A DNA stretch of 64,000 bases, from NCBI GenBank assembly GCA_030427505.1, contig JAUICH010000017.1, positions 62,001-126,000 on the forward strand, given 5' to 3'. This document shows, one piece after another, positions 17,260 through 27,331 of this stretch. Under the pieces are notes generated by a model. It worked only from the letters and a program-made list of their open reading frames with translations, was not told the DNA's origin and did not search any database. Positions within the stretch are counted from its first letter, which is position 1, and every line of letters begins with the position of its first letter. The stretch comes from Verrucomicrobiia bacterium. Lineage in GTDB: Bacteria; Verrucomicrobiota; Verrucomicrobiia; Verrucomicrobiales; DEV007. Made by a program: the position numbers and the translations under genes.

Positions 17260-18204
17260 CTAAGCCCACGGCACCATCCCTGCCTTCACCAGCGCCAGCC
17301 ACAGGGTCACCACCACCACGGCCGCAAGGGTGGAATAGAATACCACCGCCGAGACAAAGCGGCTGTCCGCCTGGAACTCGTGAGCCAGGAGCGCAGTGTT
17401 TACCGCCGTGGGGGAGGCCGCGCCGATGATGAGGATAGCAGCGGCTTCGCCCCGGAAACCGAAGAGCCAAGTCAGGCCGAGAGCGGCCACCGGGCCGCCG
17501 AGGAGACGGAGCCCCAGCGCCCACGCGAGCCGCCCACCGATGGCGGGCGGTTTGGTCTTGGAAAGTTGCACGCCCAGGGTGATGAGCGCGAAGGCCACCA
17601 GAGCATCCGCCAGGTAGTTCAGCGGCGCCCAGATAAAGGCCACGTTGGCGAGGGGGTTGCCAAGACTCCGCATCAGCAGCGCGAGAAAAATGGCGTACAG
17701 CGAGGGCTGCCGCAGCATGGGCAGAAAATGTTTCCAGCGCGACGTGCCCGGCAGGCTGGAGTGACTGCCCGCCAGGAAAATGCCCACGGAAAAGGTCGTC
17801 ACGTTCATGGTCATCAGCACGAAGACCTGGAGCACGGTGCCATGTTCGCCAAAGGCCAGGGCCATCAGCGGAATGCCCCAGTTACCAGAGTTGTAGAACA
17901 TGGTGGAAAGCTGGAGCGAGGTGCGGGCCTGGCTGCTCTCGCCGCGCAAGGAAGTGACCAGCCAACTGGCCGCCGCCATGAGCCCGATCACGCACAAGGT
18001 CAGCCCGACCACTTTTCCGCCCTCCGCCCCCGGCAAGGTGGAGGAACTGACCCGCACAAAAATGAACGCGGGCACAAAGAGATACAAATTCAGCTTAACC
18101 AGCGTATTAAGATCAATCGAAAACCGCCGGTCGATAAACCACCCGATCCCGAACAGGAGCATGAGCGGGAGGCAGACGTCCCGGAGGATGGAGAACAGAA
18201 TCAT
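17260..18204 (-). CDS. AEC family transporter (auxin efflux carrier-like permease)
   Basis: 314-residue inner-membrane permease of the auxin efflux carrier family, with about ten hydrophobic segments in two repeats. Visible family features are LMLLFGIGWFIDRRFSID at the N-terminus, FYNSGNWGIPLMALAFGE in the first repeat (the conserved N-x-G-x-P turn) and ASPTAVNTALLAHEF in the second. Bacterial members move organic acids such as malate or malonate by family precedent; the substrate here is open. It shares strand and a 113-base spacing with the upstream GntP gene, so they could form one unit, both perhaps for organic or sugar acids. Confidence 0.88.
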   Translation of the reverse strand: MILFSILRDVCLPLMLLFGIGWFIDRRFSIDLNTLVKLNLYLFVPAFIFVRVSSSTLPGAEGGKVVGLTLCVIGLMAAASWLVTSLRGESSQARTSLQLSTMFYNSGNWGIPLMALAFGEHGTVLQVFVLMTMNVTTFSVGIFLAGSHSSLPGTSRWKHFLPMLRQPSLYAIFLALLMRSLGNPLANVAFIWAPLNYLADALVAFALITLGVQLSKTKPPAIGGRLAWALGLRLLGGPVAALGLTWLFGFRGEAAAILIIGAASPTAVNTALLAHEFQADSRFVSAVVFYSTLAAVVVVTLWLALVKAGMVPWA

Positions 18205-18317
18205 GTCTGGCGATTACGGCTGCCCAACTGCATGTGGCGCGGAACGCATCCCTTAATCGGAATTGCCCCTCTCGCCAAGCGCCAATCTATCTGATCACCA
18301 GCGCAAGATCGCGTTCT

Positions 18318-19721
18318 CTATCGCATCGGAAAGACCGTCGCCCCGCCAATCGTCAGCGCCAGCCCCACCGCCGCCATGACCAGCATCATGACACTCACCG
18401 AGCGGAAGGTCTCCCCTTCGGTCATGCCCGTCATGCGTCCGATGATCCAGAAGCCGCTGTCATTCATCCACGAAATCGGCTTGGAACCACAGCCGATGGC
18501 CAGCGCCAGATAGACCGGGTGAAACGGCAGGTCGATCTTGTCCACAATGGGCGCCACCACCCCCACGGAAGTGATCATCGCCACCGTGGCGGAGCCCTGC
18601 GCCGTGCGCACCACGGCGGTCACCCCGAAGGCCAGCAGCAAAATTCCCGCCGGCGTTTCGGAGACCCAGCCCTGCATTACCCCAGCGATGCCGGTCTGCC
18701 GCAAAAGGTCGCCGAAGGCACTGCCCGCCGCCGTGATCAGAATGATCACCCCGCCACTCGCTAGAGCGGCCTGGACGCTGGCGGCCAGTTCTTTCCGGCT
18801 GCGGCCCCGGGCGCCAGCCAGAATCGCCAACGCCACTCCGGCGGACAGGATGAGGGCAATGTTCTTGTCTCCCAGGAAACTGAGCCACGCCGGTTTGTAG
18901 CCAAAGGCTTTGGCCACGGTTTGCCCGCCAATCAGAATTACGGGCAACAGAATGGGCAGCAGCGACAGACTCAACGGAGGCAAGGTCGAGGCATCCCGCT
19001 TTGCCATCGCTTCCAGTTCGTCTTCCGATAGTTCCGCCGAAGGCCGCAGGGGCAGGTCCCAGCGTTTGTTGGCCCACACCGCGTAGAGGTAACCCGCCGT
19101 CACGGTCGCCAGGCCCACCACCAGGCCCGCCAGGATCATCACTCCCACATCCACTTTCAGAGCCGCCGCCACGAAGAGAGGCCCCGGAGTGGGCGGCACC
19201 AGGGAGTGCGCCATGGTCGCTCCCGCCACAATGGCCAGGATGTAGAGCAGATAGTCCCGGCCGGTGTGGGAGCGCAACGCTTTGCCCAGGGGCATCAGAA
19301 GGTAAAAGACGGTGTCGAAAAAGACCGGAATCCCCAGCGTAAAGGCACTGGCGGAAAAGGCCATGGGGGTCCGCTTTTCGCCAAAGGCATTCCGTAGCGA
19401 CAGCACCACCCGCTCCGCTCCCCCACTGTCCAGCAGGCACTTTCCAATAATGGCCGCCATGGCGATGAGAATACCGATCTTGGCGCAGCCATCTCCAAAA
19501 CCCTTCGCCACCCATCCCACAAAAGAAGAGCTCGCCAATTCATTCGCTTCAGCGGGCGAAAGCCCCTCCCCCAGCCAGTAGGCTTCCACGGTGGCTTCAG
19601 GCGTGAGGGCGCCCACCACCAGCGCCGCCAGTATCAGGGCCAGAAATGCGTGCAGCCGCAGCAGCAGGATGCTGCCCACCACCACGGCCATGCCGGTTAA
19701 GAGGATCCAAACGGGGGTCAT
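18318..19721 (-). CDS. GntP family gluconate/organic-acid permease
   Basis: 467-residue membrane protein with about twelve helices. Family marks include LHAFLALILAALVVG, FTLGIPVFFDTVFYLLMPL, the HSLVPPTPGPLFVA segment, VVRTAQGSATVAMIT and the C-terminal GCGSKPISWMNDSGFWII, all typical of GntP-type H+ symporters. The strong ribosome site GAGGAGG lies six bases before the ATG at 19721. Gluconate is the model substrate, but related members take up other sugar acids. It is divergent from the amidoligase cluster across 226 bases. Confidence 0.93.
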   Translation of the reverse strand: MTPVWILLTGMAVVVGSILLLRLHAFLALILAALVVGALTPEATVEAYWLGEGLSPAEANELASSSFVGWVAKGFGDGCAKIGILIAMAAIIGKCLLDSGGAERVVLSLRNAFGEKRTPMAFSASAFTLGIPVFFDTVFYLLMPLGKALRSHTGRDYLLYILAIVAGATMAHSLVPPTPGPLFVAAALKVDVGVMILAGLVVGLATVTAGYLYAVWANKRWDLPLRPSAELSEDELEAMAKRDASTLPPLSLSLLPILLPVILIGGQTVAKAFGYKPAWLSFLGDKNIALILSAGVALAILAGARGRSRKELAASVQAALASGGVIILITAAGSAFGDLLRQTGIAGVMQGWVSETPAGILLLAFGVTAVVRTAQGSATVAMITSVGVVAPIVDKIDLPFHPVYLALAIGCGSKPISWMNDSGFWIIGRMTGMTEGETFRSVSVMMLVMAAVGLALTIGGATVFPMR

Positions 19722-19947
19722 TGGCCTCCTCTTCTAAAAGAGGTCAAGCCATGAGGCGAGGGGAAAATTCCTCCATGGAACCACTTGCTGGAGAACGGGA
19801 ACCAAAAATCCTGGCGGCATCGAATTTGCTATCTCAAAAGTCCGCCCTGACGATATATGCCATGAATTTCAAAAACTCCTGACTGAAATTCTTAGCGTAT
19901 GGCGTAACGTCGCGCCCGCCTTCATAGGGTCACCACTTTTCTCACCC

Positions 19948-22900
19948 ATGTCCATCCACTGTTCACTCCACCACCGCACCGCCTACCGGTATGACCGCGC
20001 CGTGACGCTGGGTCCGCAGATCATCCGCCTGCGCCCCGCGCCGCACAACCGGACGCCCATTCTGGCTTACTCCCTGAAGGTCAAGCCGGAACCCCATTTC
20101 CTGAACTGGCAGCAGGACCCCCAGGGGAACTTCCAGGCCCGGGTCGATTTTCCGGAAACGGTCAAGTACTTCACCGTGGAGGTGGACCTGGTCGCGGACC
20201 TCAGCGCCATCAACCCCTTCGACTTCTTCCTGGATGACGAGGCAGAGCACTGGCCCTTCGAATATCCGAAAGTCCTGAGCACGGAACTGGAGCCCTTTCG
20301 CCGGAAACTTGAAGCCGGTCCCAAGCTCCAGTCACTTGTCGATCACTTCCAGAGCCTGGTTCCTTCTCCGGAAGAAGTCCGGGAAAAGATCGCCAAAGGG
20401 GGCGAAGAGGCAGACCCCCGCGAACGGACCATCGACTACTTGGTGCGGGTCAACCAGGAACTGGAAAAGCGGATCGACTACACCGTCCGCATGGAGCCTG
20501 GCGTGCAGACTCCGGAAGAAACGCTGGAGAAAGCCTCGGGATCTTGCCGGGACTCCGCCTGGCTGCTGGTGCAAGTCCTTCGCCACCTCGGTTTCGCGGC
20601 GCGTTTTGTGTCCGGTTATCTCATTCAGTTGAAGCCGGACGTTCAGGCGCTGGATGGCCCGCAAGGTGCCACTGAGGACTTTACCGACCTCCATGCCTGG
20701 ACAGACGTTTTCCTGCCCGGCGCGGGCTGGGTGGGCCTGGACCCCACCTCCGGTCTCTTCGCGGGCGAAGGCCACATTCCGCTGGCCGCCACGCCGGACC
20801 CCGCCTCCGCCGCCCCGGTGTCGGGCGCCCTGATGACGAAAGCGGAGAGCGAATTCGAATTCGAGATGTCCGTCAAACGCGTGCACGAAACCGCCCGCGT
20901 CACGAAGCCCTACACGGATGAAGAGTGGGAAGCCATCTACACCCTGGGCCAGAAGGTGCAGCGTCACCTGAACCGCAACGACGTCCGCCTGACCATGGGT
21001 GGCGAACCCACCTTCGTGTCCATTGATGACATGGAAGGCGACGAGTGGAACACCGCCGCCATGGGTCCCATGAAACGCGGGCTCGCGGACATCCTCCTCA
21101 AGAAACTGAAGGACCGCTTCGCACCCGGCGGCTTCGTCCATCACGGTCAGGGCAAGTGGTACCCCGGCGAACAGTTGCCCCGCTGGACCTTCGGGATTCA
21201 CTGGCGCAAGGACGGCGTGCCGGTGTGGGAGGACGAGTCCCTCATCGGAGACGAAAACGTCGACTACGGTCACTCCGCCAAGGAGTCAGAGGCTTTCGGT
21301 CAGAAGCTGGCCAAGCGCCTCATGATCGATCCGAAGTATCTCATGCCCGGCTATGAAGATGCCTGGTACTACATGTGGAAAGAGCGGCGCCTGCCGGAGA
21401 ACGTGGATCCCTACGAATCCAAGCTGTCCGACGAAATGGAGCGGAAGCGCCTCGCGGCGGTCTTCGAAAAAGGCATCGACCAAGTGGTTGGCCACACCCT
21501 GCCGCTGACCCGGGGCAATTCCGAGAGCGGCTGGCTTTCCGGCCCCTGGTTCTTCCGCCAGGAAAAACTCCTGCTCTTGCCGGGCGACTCGCCCATGGGC
21601 TACCGCCTGCCTTTGGACAGTCTGCCCTGGACCACGGACGACTTCGGCTACCTCTCCTTCCCCCTGGACCCGACCATCCCCCGGGAAGCTCTTCCCGAGG
21701 GACGCCTCCGCGGCCTGTGGGGCGAGGCTCAAACCGGCGAGGAAGGCCCCCGCATGCAGCGTTTCGGTGGCGAAGGCGACCGGGAAAAGGCGCGCATGGA
21801 GGAAGAGTTCCGCATGTGGAAAAAGATCGCGGCGGATTTCCGGCCCGAACGCGGCGAGTCCTACGATTTCCTGGTTCGCACCGCCATGTGTATCCAGCCC
21901 CGGGAAGGGAAGCTCCGCATTTTCATGCCCCCGCTGCAGCGGCTGGAAGACTACCTGGAACTGGTCACGGCCATCGAGGACACCGCTTCCGAAATGGGCG
22001 CCCCGGTCATGATGGAAGGCTATCAGCCCCCGCGCGATCCCCGCATGAATGTCATCAGCGTGGCGCCGGACCCAGGGGTCATCGAAGTGAACGTTCACCC
22101 CGCCACCAACTGGGAGGAACTCGTGGACATTACGCGGGGCCTTTATGAAGACGCCCGCACCACCCGCTTGGGCACGGAAAAATTCATGGTGGACGGACGT
22201 CACTCCGGCACCGGAGGCGGCAACCACATCGTGGTCGGCGGCGCTTCACCGCTGGACAGCCCCTTCCTGCGGCGTCCGGACTTGCTGGAGAGCATGCTGC
22301 GCTACTGGCACAACCATCCTTCCCTCTCCTACCTGTTCTCCGGACTCTTCATCGGCCCCACCAGCCAGGCTCCCCGCGTGGACGAAGCCCGGATGGACAT
22401 GGTTTACGAGTTGGAGACGGCTTTCCAGCAACTGCCCGAGGGCAACACCATCCAACAACAGTGCCCCTGGCTGGTGGACCGCGTGCTGCGGAACTTCCTG
22501 GTGGACCTGACCGGAAACACCCACCGCGCGGAGTTTTGTATCGATAAGCTTTACTCTCCGGACAGCAGTACGGGCCGTTTGGGTCTCTTGGAACTGCGCG
22601 GCTTCGAAATGCCGCCCCACCCAGACATGAGTCTCGTGCAGCAGCTCTTGGTACGCTCCGCGATCGCGCGGTTCTGGGACAAGCCTTACGAGGAAAAGCT
22701 GGTCCGCTGGGGCACCACGCTACACGACCGCTTCATGCTGCCGCACTTCGTGTGGGACGACTTCGAATACGTGCTGGACGACTTCAAACGCGCCGGCATG
22801 CCCTTCGATCCCGCCTGGTTCGAGCCGCATTTCGAGTTCCGCTTCCCGGAAATTGGCAACATTTCCCGGCAAAGCGTAAATCTGGAGGTCCGCCAGGCCA

Positions 22901-23403
22901 TCGAGCCCTGGAACGTGTTGGGAGAAGAGCAGAGTTCCGGCGGCACCGCCCGCTACGTGGACTCTTCCGTGGAGCGCGTGCAGGTGAAAGTGAACGGCAT
23001 GACCGACCCGCGCCACATCCTGACCTGCAACGGCCGCCAGGTGCCCCTGCACCCCACCGGCCAGGAAGGCGAATACGTGGCCGGGGTGCGCTACCGTGCC
23101 TGGTCCCCCTATTCCGCGATGCACCCCACCGTACCCACCCACGGTCCATTGACCTTTGACCTCGTGGACCTGTGGGGCAAACGCTCCATCGGCGGTTGCG
23201 AATACCACGTCGCCCACCCTGGCGGCCGGTCCTACGCGGACTATCCGGTCAACGCTTACGCCGCGGAAGGGCGTCGCCGGTCCCGCTTTGTGCCCTTCGG
23301 ACACACCCCTGGCCCGGTGGAGCCCCCAGTGGAAATCATCAATCGTGAATTTCCTCTTACCCTGGACCTGCAGACGGAGGTAGGGTTCTCCCGGAATGGA
23401 TGA
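19948..23403 (+). CDS. Transglutaminase-like / DUF2126 putative amidoligase
   Basis: 1151-residue two-part enzyme. Residues 1-300 are a bacterial transglutaminase-like cysteine hydrolase with N-terminal beta domain (SIHCSLHHRTAYRYDRAV) and a catalytic triad readable as Cys200 (ASGSCRDSAWLL), His249 (DLHAWTDVFL) and Asp265 (WVGLDPTSG). From about 330 to the end is the DUF2126 region, described in family databases as a putative amidoligase, with LTMGGEPTFVSIDDMEGDEW, GKWYPGEQLPRWTFGIHWRK, HSGTGGGNHIVVGG and LLELRGFEMPPHPDMS. No signal peptide, so cytoplasmic. Its 3' end overlaps the ATP-grasp gene by eight bases, so the two are translationally coupled. Confidence 0.92.
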   Translation: MSIHCSLHHRTAYRYDRAVTLGPQIIRLRPAPHNRTPILAYSLKVKPEPHFLNWQQDPQGNFQARVDFPETVKYFTVEVDLVADLSAINPFDFFLDDEAEHWPFEYPKVLSTELEPFRRKLEAGPKLQSLVDHFQSLVPSPEEVREKIAKGGEEADPRERTIDYLVRVNQELEKRIDYTVRMEPGVQTPEETLEKASGSCRDSAWLLVQVLRHLGFAARFVSGYLIQLKPDVQALDGPQGATEDFTDLHAWTDVFLPGAGWVGLDPTSGLFAGEGHIPLAATPDPASAAPVSGALMTKAESEFEFEMSVKRVHETARVTKPYTDEEWEAIYTLGQKVQRHLNRNDVRLTMGGEPTFVSIDDMEGDEWNTAAMGPMKRGLADILLKKLKDRFAPGGFVHHGQGKWYPGEQLPRWTFGIHWRKDGVPVWEDESLIGDENVDYGHSAKESEAFGQKLAKRLMIDPKYLMPGYEDAWYYMWKERRLPENVDPYESKLSDEMERKRLAAVFEKGIDQVVGHTLPLTRGNSESGWLSGPWFFRQEKLLLLPGDSPMGYRLPLDSLPWTTDDFGYLSFPLDPTIPREALPEGRLRGLWGEAQTGEEGPRMQRFGGEGDREKARMEEEFRMWKKIAADFRPERGESYDFLVRTAMCIQPREGKLRIFMPPLQRLEDYLELVTAIEDTASEMGAPVMMEGYQPPRDPRMNVISVAPDPGVIEVNVHPATNWEELVDITRGLYEDARTTRLGTEKFMVDGRHSGTGGGNHIVVGGASPLDSPFLRRPDLLESMLRYWHNHPSLSYLFSGLFIGPTSQAPRVDEARMDMVYELETAFQQLPEGNTIQQQCPWLVDRVLRNFLVDLTGNTHRAEFCIDKLYSPDSSTGRLGLLELRGFEMPPHPDMSLVQQLLVRSAIARFWDKPYEEKLVRWGTTLHDRFMLPHFVWDDFEYVLDDFKRAGMPFDPAWFEPHFEFRFPEIGNISRQSVNLEVRQAIEPWNVLGEEQSSGGTARYVDSSVERVQVKVNGMTDPRHILTCNGRQVPLHPTGQEGEYVAGVRYRAWSPYSAMHPTVPTHGPLTFDLVDLWGKRSIGGCEYHVAHPGGRSYADYPVNAYAAEGRRRSRFVPFGHTPGPVEPPVEIINREFPLTLDLQTEVGFSRNG

Positions 23404-25987
23404 AACGCTGACAGTAAAGCCAGAACCAGGGAAGCAGGCTGAGCCGAACCGGTTCCAACGGTGGCTGAAGAACTATCGTCCGGAGGAAGGCGTTTACGAC
23501 GAACTTCTGGACGAATCCGGCGCCATTCGGCCCGGGTGGAGCCGTTTCCTGGAGCAAATCGACCGCATCCGGCCGGACGATTTCTCCGAGCGCTGGCACC
23601 AGGCGCAGCGGGTCATCCGGGAAAACGGCGTCACCTACAATGTCTATGGCGACCCCCAGGGCACGGACCGGCCTTGGGATCTGGACCCCATTCCCTTCGT
23701 CATCACCCAGCAGGACTGGCAGCAGTTGGAGAAGGGTCTCATCCAGCGCGCCCGCCTCATGGACGCCGTCCTGGCCGACTTGGCCGGACCCCAGAACTTG
23801 ATCCGCAATGGCCTGTTGCCGCAGGAAATGCTCTTCTCCAATCAGCGGTTCCTGCGTCCCTGCCACGGGCTGCCTGCCTCCGCCGGACATTTTCTACACT
23901 TTTACGCGGTGGACCTGGCCCGCGCCCCCGACGGCCGGTGGTGGGTGGTGTCGGACCGCGTCCAGGCCCCCTCCGGAACAGGCTATGGGCTGGAAAACCG
24001 CCTGGTCGTCAGCCGCATGATTCCCGAAGTAGCCCGGGAATGTCACCTGGTGCGACTGGCCCGTTTCTTTGACCGGATGCGCGAGTCACTTGCCGCGGCT
24101 TCGCCGAACGCCCGGGAGCAGCCCCATGTGGTGATGTACACGCCGGGGCCCTACAATGAGACCTACTTCGAACAGGCCTACCTGGCCCGCTACCTGGGCC
24201 TGACCCTGGCCTCCAGTGAAGACCTGACCACCCGGGACGACCGCGTTTTCCTCAAAACGCTGGACGGCCTGCAACCGGTGGACGTGATGTGGCGCCGCGT
24301 GGATGACGAGTTCAGCGATCCGCTGGAACTTCGCAGTGACTCCCGCCTGGGCGTGGCGGGCCTGCTCCAGGCCGTCCGGGCGGGTAACGTGGCGGTGCTG
24401 AACCTGCCGGGCAGCGGCGTGGTGGAGAATCCCGCCATCATGGCCTTTCTTCCCGTGCTGTGCCGCCGCCTGCTGAACGAAGATTTACACATCCCCTCCG
24501 TGGCGACCTGGTGGTGTGGCCAGAAACCCGCCCTGAAGACCGCGGTGGATCAAATCGACCGGCTGGTGGTGAAACACGCCTTTGAAAAAGGCACCATTCC
24601 GGTCCGCTTTGGCGGCACGATGCCCGCCGCGGAGCGCGCCGCCCTCATCCGGCAGGTCGAGCGGGACCCCTTCGCCTACGTCGCCCAGGAGTCCGTGACC
24701 TTTTCCCAGGCTCCCGTGTGGTCTTCGCAAGGGTTCCGCCCCCGGCGCGTGTCCATCCGCGTCTTCCTGGTGGCCCACGAAGACGGCTACCAGGTCATGC
24801 CTGGCGGCCTGACCCGGGTCGCGGGCGAAAGCCAGACCGCTCCCGGCATCTCCATGCAGCAGGGCAGCGGCAGCAAGGACACCTGGGTGCTCTCTGAGGA
24901 ACCTCTCCCGGCTTATTTCTCAAAGTATGAGACTCGCTTCCCCATTGTGATTCGCCGGCGGCGGGTGCACTACTCGAGCCGTTCGGCGGACAATCTCTAC
25001 TGGATCGGCCGCTACGCGGAGCGCTCGGAGTTCACCACCCGGCTGCTTCGCAGCGTCATCATTCCCCTCTCCTCGGAAGGCGGCTTTGGCTCGCTGACTG
25101 AGGTGGGGCCCATCTGGGATTTGCTCTGCCAGTTAGGCCTGCTCCTGGCGCCCACCTGGCGGAAGGAACCCGCCGCGCAGGGCATCGCCGCCCTGGAAAA
25201 TGCCCTGAAGGACGCGGTGTTTAACGAGGAAATGCTGGGCAGCCTGCGCCGCATTAACGGCCAGCTCCAGCGCCTGGCGGCCTCCTCCCGGGACAACCTG
25301 TCGCTGGACACCTGGCGCATCGTGCGGAGCCTGGGCGAAGACCTGAAACGCCCCGCCCCGACCGGCCCCATCAGCGACATGCTGCCGGTGTTGGACAACC
25401 TGATCACCCTGCACGCCGCCCTAAGCGGCATGGCGCGGGAAAACACTACCCGGAACCCGGGATGGCGTTTCCTGGACCTGGGCCGCCGGCTGGAGCGTGC
25501 CACCTACGTGACAAACCTCATCACCCTGGTGTTGGAGGAAGAAGAGCCCGCCCGCAGCACCTGCCTGGACGCCGTCCTTCAGGTCTTCGACAGCTCCATC
25601 ACCTACCGGCAGCGCTATCTCTTCGAGCCAAGACTCTTGCCCGTGCTGGATACCCTCCTGCTGGACTCGGCCAACCCCCGCTCCCTGGCGGCACAGATCG
25701 AGGAATTGGACGCTCAACTGGCAGCCTTGCCCGTCGAGAAAAACCGCGCGTTCTTCACCGAGGGCCGGAAGGTCACGGTGAGGGCCTTGGCTCAACTGCG
25801 TACCATGGACTTGGGAGCCCGCGAACCCGATCACGAAAAACAGATCCTCTACGAGATTCGGCTCCTGCTGTCCGGAATGAAGCCCCAGCTTGCCGAAGTG
25901 TCTTCGGACCTGGACCGTCAGTATTTCTCCCTGCTTCAGTTAGAGCAGTCCACCGCGGAAACGCGGGTCCGTCCGCCCAAGGGCTAG
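23396..25987 (+). CDS. Circularly permuted ATP-grasp plus alpha-E domain protein
   Basis: 863-residue fusion. The N-terminal half (about 80-500) matches the circularly permuted ATP-grasp family: DLDPIPFVITQQDW, YAVDLARAPDGRWWVVSDR, APSGTGYGLENRLV, VVMYTPGPYNETYFEQAYLA and MWRRVDDEFSDPLEL. From about 525 an all-helical alpha-E domain begins with SSRSADNLYWIGRYAERSEF and runs to the end. Many genomes encode these as two separate proteins; here they are fused. ATP-grasp members with these partners are predicted peptide ligases forming amide bonds at ATP cost. It lies between the amidoligase gene and the second transglutaminase gene. Confidence 0.92.
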   Translation: MDETLTVKPEPGKQAEPNRFQRWLKNYRPEEGVYDELLDESGAIRPGWSRFLEQIDRIRPDDFSERWHQAQRVIRENGVTYNVYGDPQGTDRPWDLDPIPFVITQQDWQQLEKGLIQRARLMDAVLADLAGPQNLIRNGLLPQEMLFSNQRFLRPCHGLPASAGHFLHFYAVDLARAPDGRWWVVSDRVQAPSGTGYGLENRLVVSRMIPEVARECHLVRLARFFDRMRESLAAASPNAREQPHVVMYTPGPYNETYFEQAYLARYLGLTLASSEDLTTRDDRVFLKTLDGLQPVDVMWRRVDDEFSDPLELRSDSRLGVAGLLQAVRAGNVAVLNLPGSGVVENPAIMAFLPVLCRRLLNEDLHIPSVATWWCGQKPALKTAVDQIDRLVVKHAFEKGTIPVRFGGTMPAAERAALIRQVERDPFAYVAQESVTFSQAPVWSSQGFRPRRVSIRVFLVAHEDGYQVMPGGLTRVAGESQTAPGISMQQGSGSKDTWVLSEEPLPAYFSKYETRFPIVIRRRRVHYSSRSADNLYWIGRYAERSEFTTRLLRSVIIPLSSEGGFGSLTEVGPIWDLLCQLGLLLAPTWRKEPAAQGIAALENALKDAVFNEEMLGSLRRINGQLQRLAASSRDNLSLDTWRIVRSLGEDLKRPAPTGPISDMLPVLDNLITLHAALSGMARENTTRNPGWRFLDLGRRLERATYVTNLITLVLEEEEPARSTCLDAVLQVFDSSITYRQRYLFEPRLLPVLDTLLLDSANPRSLAAQIEELDAQLAALPVEKNRAFFTEGRKVTVRALAQLRTMDLGAREPDHEKQILYEIRLLLSGMKPQLAEVSSDLDRQYFSLLQLEQSTAETRVRPPKG

Positions 25988-26061
25988 GCCCGCCCCACCG
26001 GACGGACTTTGTTTCCTTACTCACTCTCCCCACCAACCTCCTTTCCACCTCCCCTACCGCC

Positions 26062-27084
26062 GTGCGCTACCGCATCGAACATTTGACCGCCTACGCCTAT
26101 GGCCAAGGGGTTTCGATCTCCCACCACGCGGCCCGGCTGCGGCCGTTGCACAATGCTTACCAACAGGTGGCGGACTTTCAAATGAAGGTCAGTCCCCGGC
26201 CGGACAAGCTCAGCCAGAAGCGGGATTACTTTGGCAATACGGTGGACTTTTTCATGATCCAGGACCTGCACTCCCGCCTGGAAGTCACCACGGTCAGCCA
26301 CGTCACCGTCTCCTCGGAGACCACCCCCTACCTGAATGCGTCCTTCCCCTGGGAAAGCGTCCGCGACCAGGTGAAACGGGAGCGCACGGAAGAGTGCCTG
26401 CACGCCTACGAGTTCTGCTTCCCCTCCCGTCATGTGCCGGTAAAGGAAGCCTTTCGCGAATACGCCGCGCCTTCGTTTCCGCCGGGCCGGCCGCTGCTGG
26501 AGGCGGCGATGGATCTGACCACCCGCATCCACACCGACTTTAAGTTCGATCCCAAGGCCACGACCATTTCCACGCCACCGATGGAGGTGCTGGAAAAGCG
26601 AAAGGGCGTCTGCCAGGACTTTGCCCATCTGCAAATTTCCTGCCTGCGCTCTCTCGGGCTGCCTGCCCGCTACGTGAGCGGCTACGTGCGCACCGAACCG
26701 CCGCCGGGCCAGCCCCGCCTGCTGGGAGCGGATGCCACGCACGCCTGGGTGGCGGTATTTTGTCCGGGCCTGGGCTGGACGGAATACGATCCCACGAACG
26801 ACGTCATTCCCACCAACGGCCACATCCGGGTCGCCTACGGCCGGGACTACTCTGACATCAGCCCGTTGCGCGGCACGGTGGTCGGCGGTGGAAGCCAGCG
26901 GCTGACCATCGGCGTGACCGTGGAGCCCCTGGACGATGAAACGCCCGCCCCCGCGCAACCAGAGGCGACCCCGGCCGCGCCCGCGCAAACCCAGGTCCAG
27001 ATCCAATCGCAGACCCAGACCAGCCAGACTCAAACGGCCGTGTCCTCCGCACCCGCTCCGGCGCCTCCCCAAAAACAGGACTGA
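26062..27084 (+). CDS. Transglutaminase-like cysteine protease with Gln/Pro-rich tail
   Basis: 340-residue protein third in the cluster. After an N-terminal beta domain (VRYRIEHLTAYAYGQGVSIS) comes the transglutaminase core with Cys184 (RKGVCQDFAHL), His228 (DATHAWVAVF) and Asp243 (WTEYDPTND). The proposed start is a GTG at 26062, 74 bases after the previous stop; the open frame extends far upstream but that part is a shadow of the ATP-grasp gene. About 50 C-terminal residues are low complexity, rich in Gln, Thr, Pro and Ala (QVQIQSQTQTSQTQ). The family hydrolyses or transfers amide bonds, and in this context peptide trimming is a reasonable inference. Confidence 0.88.
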   Translation: MRYRIEHLTAYAYGQGVSISHHAARLRPLHNAYQQVADFQMKVSPRPDKLSQKRDYFGNTVDFFMIQDLHSRLEVTTVSHVTVSSETTPYLNASFPWESVRDQVKRERTEECLHAYEFCFPSRHVPVKEAFREYAAPSFPPGRPLLEAAMDLTTRIHTDFKFDPKATTISTPPMEVLEKRKGVCQDFAHLQISCLRSLGLPARYVSGYVRTEPPPGQPRLLGADATHAWVAVFCPGLGWTEYDPTNDVIPTNGHIRVAYGRDYSDISPLRGTVVGGGSQRLTIGVTVEPLDDETPAPAQPEATPAAPAQTQVQIQSQTQTSQTQTAVSSAPAPAPPQKQD

Positions 27085-27331
27085 CCGGAAAGAGCCAGAG
27101 AGGGTTTTTGACCGTCTCACTTGTGCCGCCCGCGCATGTCTTCGCGATGGACTTTTGCCGTCGTCCGGCTCTAGTGAAAGACTCCAGGCGGCATCGAAAG
27201 ACGGCCCCTCCGTTCTTCCGAGGCAGCTGGAAGGTTTCTCGCCTGCCCATTAGATTGGCCGGACGAAACCCACGGCTGTGGCACCTGCTTTCCTTCCAAT
27301 CCCCCACCTCTTAAAGCCCTAAAGCCCTCCC

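Noticed and set aside
25462-26061. Upstream extension of the second transglutaminase
   Set aside because: These codons lie in another frame of the ATP-grasp gene and look like its shadow.
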